DNA of 64,000 bases from Variovorax dokdonensis (GTDB taxonomy: Bacteria; Pseudomonadota; Gammaproteobacteria; Burkholderiales; Burkholderiaceae_C), in contig NZ_JASZYV010000005.1 of NCBI RefSeq assembly GCF_030316895.1, positions 62,001 to 126,000 on the forward strand. The letters are read 5' to 3'. This document shows positions 17,911 to 24,409 of this stretch, piece by piece (within the stretch, counting starts at the first letter, position 1; every line of letters begins with the position of its first letter). The translations under genes were made by a program, and so were the position numbers. The notes beneath the pieces are model-generated. The model saw only the letters and a program-made list of their open reading frames with translations, ran no database searches and was not told the origin of the DNA.

Positions 17911-17911
17911 A
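17888..17911 (+). repeat. Left attachment repeat (attL), tRNA 3' end
   Basis: These 24 bases of the T loop, T stem, acceptor and CCA recur at 40927-40950 with a single mismatch (17892 a versus 40931 g). The last 19 bases, ttcctggcggcgggaccaa, are identical. This is the direct repeat expected from site-specific integration by a tyrosine recombinase into a tRNA gene. Confidence 0.9.
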
Positions 17912-18276
17912 TTCAAAGGCCGGAAGCTTCCACGAGCTTCCGGCCTTTTTCGTTTTCCCCTCTGAAATGCCTTGCCGATCGTGCGAGTGCGTGCATGGAA
18001 GTGTGCATCAATCCGGGGGTATCCGGGGGCACTTCTGGGGGCACGCTCGCGAGGATTGGGGGCATCTTCCGATTTGTACCCCCACACGGCCACGAAGCTT
18101 TAGAACAAGCCACTCGAGAATGCAGGCTTTCGACATGACGGGCCTCGAACGCAAGCATGTAAATTCGTTCACCGGCCGGGCGCGCAAGACCCTGGGCGGA
18201 GTTTGTAAGCCAGCAGGGGGGGGGTAGTACGGGCGTCGCCGCAAGCACCCGGTGCGGGTGGCGTCGCGTCAGGTAC
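17911..18276. other. Non-coding left end of the element: terminator and G-rich repeats
   Basis: No gene is supported here. After the tRNA terminator there are four direct copies of a GGGGGta/GGGGGca motif (18015-18021, 18025-18032, 18037-18044, 18058-18065), and one inverted copy in gtacccccac (18076-18085). The same gggggcac motif occurs just inside the right end (40854-40861; a shorter form at 40867-40873). Their position next to the core site suggests integrase arm-binding sites. A run of nine G residues lies at about 18216-18224. Confidence 0.6.
17915..17950 (+). terminator. Terminator of tRNA-Arg (element-side copy)
   Basis: A 14-bp GC-rich stem (17915-17928 with 17935-17948) has loop tccacg and ends in a T-run. 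A related but not identical hairpin follows the right attachment repeat (40957-40989). Confidence 0.88.
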
Positions 18277-18549
18277 TTAGCTGTCGCGGAGTGCGCCTGC
18301 GATCTCATCTAGGCTGTTTGCGATCTCCCGCAGCGCAGCGCCCATCACTTTCCCACTGAGTGCCGTACCCATCTCAGTGGCACACACCTGCATGAAGGCG
18401 GCTACAAGGGCCGGATTGTTGGCCGCATAGCCCTCGCCAAAGACTTTATCAATTCGGCGTTGCGCCTTCACAAGATAGCCTTCAGCCGTTTCGTAGGCTT
18501 GTCGATAGAGGTCGGTGGAGCTAGCCGCCTCGCTGTACACAGGGCTCAT
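18277..18549 (-). CDS. Small hypothetical protein (90 aa)
   Basis: A 90-residue, mostly helical, acidic protein with no membrane segment or recognisable domain. The start at ATG 18549 is supported by AAGGAGG about 8 bases upstream; a longer reading upstream would add a sequence without a family-like look. The C terminus LREIANSLDEIAGALRDS is amphipathic. It is the first gene of the element and is transcribed divergently from the HNH nuclease gene 222 bp away. I do not recognise it. It could be a regulator or a small partner of the nuclease, but nothing in it proves this. Confidence 0.6.
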   Translation of the reverse strand: MSPVYSEAASSTDLYRQAYETAEGYLVKAQRRIDKVFGEGYAANNPALVAAFMQVCATEMGTALSGKVMGAALREIANSLDEIAGALRDS

Positions 18550-18771
18550 CGTTTGGGCCTCCTTCGCGCCGGCCAGTGTACGGTGAGCCGTGCGTTGACA
18601 GTGGGTTCTTGTCGCCAGGAAACAGACGCATGGCTCCCGGGGCCAAACGGGAACACGCAATGTGCGTGAAAGATTCATCGGTTCCGCCGCCGAGCCATTC
18701 TCAATGAGGTGGCTTGCATTCAGTGCTCCAGTAGTGTCAGGACACAATTCGCTGACAAAGAGGAGCGACGC

Positions 18772-20163
18772 ATGCAGGAATACTGGTTGAACGTCGATCG
18801 TCCGATGGGGACGCAAATGCTTCATGTGGACGAAGCATGTAGTGATGTTCGAAACAAGGGCCGCGGAGAATACAAACCGATTGGTCTATTCGGTCGGGAC
18901 GGCGGCTGGCTGCGTCACGTGTCCATCTATGATGCGACGAAAGACGCGAGCGAACGCGAGGGATTTAGACAGCTGGCATTTTGCGCTAACTGTCGAGCCG
19001 CCCGACCGGAATTCGCCGATGCGGCGCGCTCGATGAATGGGGGTGGATCGGGCAGCTTTGACCTGATATTCCGAGACTATGTCCCGGCTAGGCGCCGTCT
19101 TTCGCGTGTGCCGAAGGGGAATGAGGACGCCGCTGTTGCCGCAGTTCGTGTGGACCTGCCGTCAATATTCAAGAGCGCCATTGATATGCGCCAAGAGGCG
19201 GCCAAATATAAGGTGGTCGGCTCGGTTGGTGAGTTTCCATTGAACATGGCCACGATACCGTGGGTCGCTGTGTTTCGGGGCGAAGTCACGTCCGGAGCGC
19301 GCAGAGGTTTCTACGTAGTCCTCTTGTTCTCAGAGGATGGAAACGAGGCGGTTCTGTCTCTCAATCAGGGGTACTTTGAGTTTCAAAAGGAATTTAAAGG
19401 AGATGCTGCGCAAAAAGTGCGCGCGTCTGCGGATCTAGCCGGTGCCGTCCTTACCACTCCCCCGGGATTCAGTAGGGGCGTGATCAATCTGAAAGCAACT
19501 GGCGATCTCGGAAAGGGATACGAGCAAGCTGCGATTCTTTCAAAGGTCTATCTGCGTCGCGAGTCGCTTTCTGAGGAGCAGCTGCTCGTCGATCTTGCGA
19601 CGCTGCTGGATGCGTACGACGAGCTGCACCGTATAGCGGGAAGCACACTTCTATCCTTGCTGCCTGCAGATCGCGATGAGGAGTTCCAGGGCGCCATTCA
19701 ATCCATCATTTCGACGCACGGCGACTTAGCCACTCCCACGTCGACGGGACCCCAGCCGAGACCCGCTACGAGCCTGCGCCAGGGGCGGAGTGTCTACGCG
19801 AGAAATGCGGACGTTGCAGCTCGAGCTCTTGCGATGGGAGGAAACACCTGTGCACTGAAGACTGAAAGTGCCGCTCATGCGACGTTTATTTCGAAACGAA
19901 GCGGCCGGCCCTACATGGAGGCGCATCACTTGATCCCCATGAGCAGGCAGGATGACTTCGCCTTCAGCTTGGATGTTGAGGAGAACATCGTGCCGCTTTG
20001 TCCAACTTGCCATCGACTTTTGCACCATGGGCGCGGCGATGAAAAAGCGCAAGCATTGGATTCACTCTTGACGTCCCGGCTGCCCGGCTTGAACGGGCGA
20101 GGTCTGCAGATTGACCGTTCCACTCTGAAGCGCTACCACTCGATGCTGGCCGAGGAGGACTAG
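18772..20163 (+). CDS. MrcB_N (DUF3578)-HNH endonuclease, putative modified-DNA restriction enzyme
   Basis: A 463-residue protein with three parts. Residues 1-75 (MQEYWLNVDRPMGTQMLHVDEAC to AFCANC) form a small domain with H-C...C-x2-C spacing that could bind zinc. Residues about 120-330 look like MrcB_N/DUF3578, the domain that reads modified cytosine in McrB, including the hallmark AILSKVYLRRESLSEEQLLVDLATLLDAYDEL (split between helices). Residues about 355-445 are an HNH nuclease with HH385-386, N405 and C410-C413-H414. AGGAG precedes ATG 18772. It stands alone without an McrC or GTPase gene, so it probably combines recognition and cleavage in one chain. Codon use is more AT-rich than in the flanks. 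Confidence 0.75.
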   Translation: MQEYWLNVDRPMGTQMLHVDEACSDVRNKGRGEYKPIGLFGRDGGWLRHVSIYDATKDASEREGFRQLAFCANCRAARPEFADAARSMNGGGSGSFDLIFRDYVPARRRLSRVPKGNEDAAVAAVRVDLPSIFKSAIDMRQEAAKYKVVGSVGEFPLNMATIPWVAVFRGEVTSGARRGFYVVLLFSEDGNEAVLSLNQGYFEFQKEFKGDAAQKVRASADLAGAVLTTPPGFSRGVINLKATGDLGKGYEQAAILSKVYLRRESLSEEQLLVDLATLLDAYDELHRIAGSTLLSLLPADRDEEFQGAIQSIISTHGDLATPTSTGPQPRPATSLRQGRSVYARNADVAARALAMGGNTCALKTESAAHATFISKRSGRPYMEAHHLIPMSRQDDFAFSLDVEENIVPLCPTCHRLLHHGRGDEKAQALDSLLTSRLPGLNGRGLQIDRSTLKRYHSMLAEED

Positions 20164-20496
20164 AGGCAAGGTAGATCGCTTGTTTGTCGGGTCGGTCTTC
20201 CAGTTTGATGGAACTCATCTCAAACTAGACAAACTCCGCGACTGCGCGCCACGAGTTAAGGTCGCGAGGTCGAGACGTTCGCCGGCTAGAGCAAATGGCG
20301 TCGCAGCTGGCCCCAACGAATTTGCGCACCGAAAGAGATTGGAGGCTCTCGCGCGGAGGAGGTCCGTGCGGAGCGTCGAGATCTAGCGGCCGAGGGCGCA
20401 TCCCCAGCGAACTGGAGGACTGTCGCTTCGATGGGGAGGGCTTGGCAGCCTGAGTCGACGAAAGCTGCCCAGGCCCTGTGTGCGACGTGCCTAGGC
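20164..20496. other. 333-bp gap with no supported gene
   Basis: This stretch separates the converging HNH and darG genes. I see no conserved reading frame, tRNA, strong hairpin with T-run or repeat in it. Confidence 0.5.
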
Positions 20497-21615
20497 TCAA
20501 GCGCCTACGCTCTCCATCAACGAACGACTGGGCTTCACCCTTATCCAGCCCAACAACGCGAGGTTACGAACGGCCTCGGCGACCGCGCGTTGCTTTGTCG
20601 GCTGCTGCCAAGTTTTTTTCCAATCCAGGATGTAGTCGTAGATTTGCTGTTCATCCACTTCAGCGTTCCTGTCGCCTTTCTTGACTTGGCGACTCGCAAA
20701 CAACACTGTGAGGACTTCTTCAGCCTGCTCTGTGTCTTTGATTCGACTGAAGAGATCAACCGTCTTGTCGATGGACTTACGGTAGCGCTCGATCTCAGTC
20801 GAGAACTTACTTCGCTCCTTTGTAAACTGGTCACTCACTTGCAGTGCGACCATCCGTCCAAGCGGCTTCTCCTGGATCCAGTTGCGATTGGCAAAATCAT
20901 GCAAGGCAGGTTTGACATCTGCCGAGAAGGGCCCATAACTGCCTTTCCCAAAGTCGAACCCGGTTGGAACGCCAAGCTCGGTGACGACGTAGCAAATCTT
21001 CTGAAAAATCGTTCGGCCAACCGGCGGCGCATAGGGTTGGTCTTCTAGTTCCTTCAGAACTTCGACCAGAGTCACCCATCCAGGCTGCATCTTCTCAAGT
21101 CGTCGCCCCTTGCCTTCCAAAGACAGCTGCGTCGGCGCGCCGAGAAATTCCGTTGTCAGCTCAGTACTCGGCGTGCCATAGGGAGCGAAGACTTCTATGT
21201 CTAGGGGCAATCGATGGAGCTTCTGGTAGATCAAAGGCCCAACCTCGGCCCACTCAAGACCTCCATTCCCGCAGCCAAGCGGCGGCATGGCCAAGCTCTT
21301 GATGCCCCACTGCTCATAGTGCCGCGCCAAGTAGGTCAGGCCTCTGTCAATATCGACTAGGCGCGAGGCGGATCGCCAGTGGTCCTTAGTGGGGAAGTTG
21401 ACGATCTTTGCGCCACTTAGATCTTCGTAGACGTAAGGTTCGCCCAGCTTGACCTCCTTCCGCGCGCAACGACGTACATAGTCGTCGAACATTGCGGGGA
21501 AGTGCTCTTTGAACTTAAGGGCGACACCTTTGCCCATGACCCCGACGCAGTTGACCGTGTTCACCAAGGTTTGTGCATCGCTCTTGAACATGTCACCGAT
21601 GAGCGCTTTGAACAT
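20497..21615 (-). CDS. darG: DarG-like antitoxin: macrodomain DNA ADP-ribosyl glycohydrolase
   Basis: A 372-residue two-domain protein. The N-terminal macrodomain (about 1-155) begins MFKALIGDMFKSDAQTLVNTVNC and has the ADP-ribose-binding loop VGVMGKGVALKFKEHFP and PPLGCGNGGLEW, as in DarG/TARG1-type enzymes. These remove ADP-ribose from thymidine in DNA. The C-terminal part (about 185-372) matches the DarG region that blocks the toxin directly. It follows the toxin gene by 9 bp on the same strand, the usual darT-darG order. DarTG acts as a toxin-antitoxin and anti-phage system by ADP-ribosylating DNA. Confidence 0.93.
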   Translation of the reverse strand: MFKALIGDMFKSDAQTLVNTVNCVGVMGKGVALKFKEHFPAMFDDYVRRCARKEVKLGEPYVYEDLSGAKIVNFPTKDHWRSASRLVDIDRGLTYLARHYEQWGIKSLAMPPLGCGNGGLEWAEVGPLIYQKLHRLPLDIEVFAPYGTPSTELTTEFLGAPTQLSLEGKGRRLEKMQPGWVTLVEVLKELEDQPYAPPVGRTIFQKICYVVTELGVPTGFDFGKGSYGPFSADVKPALHDFANRNWIQEKPLGRMVALQVSDQFTKERSKFSTEIERYRKSIDKTVDLFSRIKDTEQAEEVLTVLFASRQVKKGDRNAEVDEQQIYDYILDWKKTWQQPTKQRAVAEAVRNLALLGWIRVKPSRSLMESVGA

Positions 21616-21624
21616 ACCTACGGA

Positions 21625-22206
21625 CTACTTGAAGAAAAAATCTGGGTTAATCTCGATCGGACGCACAAAGCCTTGTTGAGTCATGCGCTCTGCTGCGCCC
21701 GCGTCGCGAGCATATGCTCCTACGATCATGTTAGGCAAGACGCGGTGAGGGACAAGCACTTCGGCGCACTTGCGGGAGCTATGCCGCCATTCTCGAATCT
21801 GATCGTCCGGATGAGTCCAAGTTCGCGCAAAAATGTCATCAAAGTCCAAAAGCTGCCACTGGCTGGGCGCGTAGAAGCGCACATATTTGCTAGCCGCATT
21901 CTGATCAGTGATTACCGTTCCATTCAGAGCCAGAACCTGGGTTGACACTCTGAGGACGCAAACGTCGTGGTCTCTCCTTACCGATAGCATTGGATTGCGG
22001 GCGTGAAAGTAGAGGTTTGCGTACTGGTGTAGCCGCAGGCCGCCGGGTACTGTCTTCGCGTCACGGAGGTCCTGTACCGCTTGCATTGCAACGCTGTGAT
22101 GTGCAAGCTTCGCAGACTCCTCGTAAGACAGTATTCCGTGCCCCATTACAGACGCGATGTTCGCGGTCGGCATGATGCATTGCAGTTCGGTGACTCGAGG
22201 GTCCAT
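21625..22206 (-). CDS. darT: DarT-like DNA ADP-ribosyltransferase toxin
   Basis: A 193-residue DUF4433 protein. The N terminus VTELQCIMPTANIASVMGHGIL corresponds to the NAD-binding start of DarT. LHQYANLYFHARNPMLS is the ARTT/NPM region, and RKCAEVLVPHRV carries the catalytic Glu of the family. It transfers ADP-ribose from NAD+ to thymidine in single-stranded DNA and is toxic without DarG. The start at 22206 is the most upstream start codon in frame, but no clear ribosome-binding site precedes it. The gene is slightly shorter than typical (about 205-220 aa), mainly at the N terminus. Confidence 0.9.
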   Translation of the reverse strand: MDPRVTELQCIMPTANIASVMGHGILSYEESAKLAHHSVAMQAVQDLRDAKTVPGGLRLHQYANLYFHARNPMLSVRRDHDVCVLRVSTQVLALNGTVITDQNAASKYVRFYAPSQWQLLDFDDIFARTWTHPDDQIREWRHSSRKCAEVLVPHRVLPNMIVGAYARDAGAAERMTQQGFVRPIEINPDFFFK

Positions 22207-22349
22207 TGCAGTGGCAGTACTTGTGTAGGCGATGGCAGCCGTTTACCTTGTTCGAACGTCCTTGATGCCATTGCGTCAGGCAGCCCACCGCCTATTGGCG
22301 TTGTGCGTCACCAGGCACTATTGCTCCGGCGATGTCGAGATCGGCAAAT

Positions 22350-22832
22350 CTATGCGGCCTTTTCATTGTCGTCCGGCGCATTGAGACGCCAATTCACGTC
22401 GTCATTGAAATCCATTTCCATGACGATCGGCTCTTGCCCTTCATTTATTCGATTCCAGTGCATAACGTCGAAGGTGAGCTGTACAGCGTCGCCGACCATC
22501 TGTTCGCGACGCTGCTGGAATGATCGATGCGCGATATGACGTGGAGCGTCATCGATGTCGTGCCAGAGCGTGGTCTGCTGGTTGCCCTGCCAGGTCGTCA
22601 CCGCCAAGTTTCCTCGGTAGGGTTTGCCCGTGACAGGGTCGCGCCGGATCTCTTCGCGAGCTGCGACCGAAAATTGCTCTGCCAATCTTTCAATGGCGGT
22701 CTTCGGCTTCGGGAGCGGCCAACCCATTGACACCGCGTACTTGGCGACGTCGTGCATATCCACCGACGCCTTGCCGCTTTCGTCCTTGTACCGTTTGATG
22801 ATGATTTGCATCTCTTGGGATTTCTTGGCCAT
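22350..22832 (-). CDS. Conserved partner of an ImmA/IrrE regulator, unknown function
   Basis: A 160-residue soluble protein beginning MAKKSQEMQIIIKRYKDESG. Prominent segments are MHDVAKYAVSMGWPLPKP, the AAREEIRRDPVTGKPYRGN stretch, TLWHDIDDAPRHIAHRSFQQRREQMVGDAVQLTFD and an acidic end. I recall this as a widespread protein always beside HTH-ImmA/IrrE genes, but it has no assigned function. AAGGAGG lies before ATG 22832, and the gene starts 10 bp after the ImmA/IrrE stop, so they form an operon. It could be a toxin, an adaptor or the substrate of the protease; the sequence does not decide. Confidence 0.75.
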   Translation of the reverse strand: MAKKSQEMQIIIKRYKDESGKASVDMHDVAKYAVSMGWPLPKPKTAIERLAEQFSVAAREEIRRDPVTGKPYRGNLAVTTWQGNQQTTLWHDIDDAPRHIAHRSFQQRREQMVGDAVQLTFDVMHWNRINEGQEPIVMEMDFNDDVNWRLNAPDDNEKAA

Positions 22833-22842
22833 TTGACCCTCC

Positions 22843-23985
22843 TTAGTGACCTACCTGAGCGACGTCTCCCCAGCCATCGACGACGGCACTGCGGGTGACA
22901 ATTGAACGGATTTTTGCCAGATGCGAAGCAAAGCGGGTGTACTGTCCCGTGCGAAACCTGAGCTGCCCCGCCACGAGCCCGGGGTGCACGCGCAAGGTCG
23001 CAGCAACCCCCAGGATGTCTCGATCGGCGAACGTCGGGGCCTTTCTGGCAATAAAGCTATCCATCGTCTTTTTCGGAACGCAGAACTCGGACGCGGCTGC
23101 GTTTGCGACTCGCTCCTCTTCGGAGATGGCGTCACCGACTCCCGCGCGAACACCCTCCAGTTCAGCGTCAATAGTGATCGCGCTTTTCCCGTGTTCTTGG
23201 AGAACGTGCTCAAGTTCGTGACGAAGAACGAACCAAAAATTGTCGATCCGATCAAAGCGAAGTGTCATGCCGATCACTGGTGCGGTCTCGCCGAGCCAAA
23301 AGCACACACCATCGATCTTTGCGGAGGGCAGAGACTCCACAATCAAAAACCTGATTCCGCACTCGGCCAAGATCCGCGGGACCTTGCGAGCTTCTTCTGC
23401 GGCCGACGTGAGCGGTCTGAGCATTTCTATAGCGCGCCGCCCGCTCGCAGCAGAGTACTTCGCAACGATCATCTCGGACGCTATTTGTCTCACGCGATAA
23501 AGCCACGCAAGCTGGGTAGGTGTGGCATCCTCCGAAATCACAGTACGCTTTGCTGCGTGGGGCAGAATCTCGATATCGTCGATTGCATCGACGCCGAAGA
23601 AGCGGGCGAGCTCTCGTTCAACAACTGGCAGGTCCCGTACGTCGGATGCGTTAAGCCATCCTCGCTTGATCATCTCTGCAACCGGGAGTCCGCCAAATAG
23701 CTGCGCTCGCGTCGCTCGCTTGGGGTTGGGTCGGACCACAAGGCGCGCTTTTGCGAGATCGAACCCTCGCTGCAGTGCGAGAAAGCGGTCTGCCGGGACA
23801 TCGAATACTTCCTCAAGCGAGATGGCTATCTCGGGCGTTACTGCCTTCTTGTCAGCCACAAGCTTGCTAATGCCCGTCTCTTCCGCCTCTAGGACGACAG
23901 CGAGGACGCGGTTTGACCACCCGCGTTCTTCGAGGAGGTGGGCAAGCAGTTGCCCGGGGGTTCGAAACTCTTCCGCTTCATCCAT
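22843..23985 (-). CDS. XRE-type HTH / ImmA-IrrE metallopeptidase regulator
   Basis: A 380-residue protein with two domains. The first (about 1-75) is a HigA-like helix-turn-helix (GQLLAHLLEERGWSNRVLAVVLEAEETGISKLVADKKAVTPEIAISLEEVFD). The C-terminal half is an ImmA/IrrE-type zinc peptidase with HELEH at 256-260 in FVLRHELEHVLQEH. Proteins of this build bind DNA and cleave a repressor or partner under stress. ATG 23985 is preferred to a TTG at 24012 because the latter would place the start inside the palindromic operator at 23986-24022. The 160-aa gene behind it is cotranscribed. Composition is AT-richer than the RM genes to the right. Confidence 0.88.
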   Translation of the reverse strand: MDEAEEFRTPGQLLAHLLEERGWSNRVLAVVLEAEETGISKLVADKKAVTPEIAISLEEVFDVPADRFLALQRGFDLAKARLVVRPNPKRATRAQLFGGLPVAEMIKRGWLNASDVRDLPVVERELARFFGVDAIDDIEILPHAAKRTVISEDATPTQLAWLYRVRQIASEMIVAKYSAASGRRAIEMLRPLTSAAEEARKVPRILAECGIRFLIVESLPSAKIDGVCFWLGETAPVIGMTLRFDRIDNFWFVLRHELEHVLQEHGKSAITIDAELEGVRAGVGDAISEEERVANAAASEFCVPKKTMDSFIARKAPTFADRDILGVAATLRVHPGLVAGQLRFRTGQYTRFASHLAKIRSIVTRSAVVDGWGDVAQVGH

Positions 23986-24022
23986 GTTTGCGATTATGCG
24001 CAACTTGCACAAATTCGCAAAC
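23986..24022. promoter_or_regulatory. Inverted repeat at the ImmA/IrrE start, likely autoregulatory operator
   Basis: Arms gtttgcga (23986-23993) and tcgcaaac (24015-24022) flank a weaker inner repeat tgcgcaa/ttgcaca. The site abuts the start codon of the HTH protein on its upstream side, as expected for an autorepressor operator. It lies in a 214-bp gap with the divergent HTH/restriction operon, so it might influence both. Confidence 0.6.
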
Positions 24023-24199
24023 TGTTAATTTGTCGTCGTGATCGGGGCTGTCACGACGCTCGGGCTTGGTGGCTCTGGATGGATATCCTAGATTTTGCTG
24101 TTCCGCTCTTGAGCAAAGCTTTGGGCGCGCGTCCTACGTTGATAGACTCTTCTTCGGTTTAGTCCACTTTAAACAACTCTATTTGACAGCCGATGCGCC

Positions 24200-24409
24200 A
24201 TGACTGCTGAACCCTGGGTTTCCGTCGAGCAGGTCGCCCAGCATCTGGGGGTGGCCAAGGACACCGTATACCGCTGGCGAGAGCACCGGGGGCTAACTGC
24301 TCACCGCGTGGGTCGCCTATGGAAGTTCAAGCTGTCCGAAGTAGACGAATGGGTGCGCGCCGGGGGCGCCGACGAAGGCAAAGACCAACAATCCGGAGGG
24401 GCTGCATGA
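24200..24409 (+). CDS. Helix-turn-helix protein (excisionase/MerR-like HTH_17), leader of the RM operon
   Basis: A 69-residue protein whose first 55 residues are the DNA-binding fold of the excisionase-type HTH_17 family: WVSVEQVAQHLGVAKDTVYRWREHRGL, then AHRVGRLWKFKLSEVDEWVRAGG. These occur as the first gene of type I restriction operons and may regulate them; alternatively it may assist excision. Its stop overlaps the hsdR start (ATGA at 24406-24409), so it is translationally coupled to the R subunit. Confidence 0.85.
   Translation: MTAEPWVSVEQVAQHLGVAKDTVYRWREHRGLTAHRVGRLWKFKLSEVDEWVRAGGADEGKDQQSGGAA

Noticed and set aside
18549..18825. Extension of the 90-aa gene to a 182-codon frame
   Set aside because: The extra N-terminal 92 codons lack protein character and overlap the upstream region of the divergent nuclease, while an excellent ribosome site precedes ATG 18549.
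23986..24012. TTG 24012 as start of the ImmA/IrrE gene
   Set aside because: It would put the start inside the inverted-repeat operator and adds nine residues before the natural HTH N terminus; ATG 23985 fits better.
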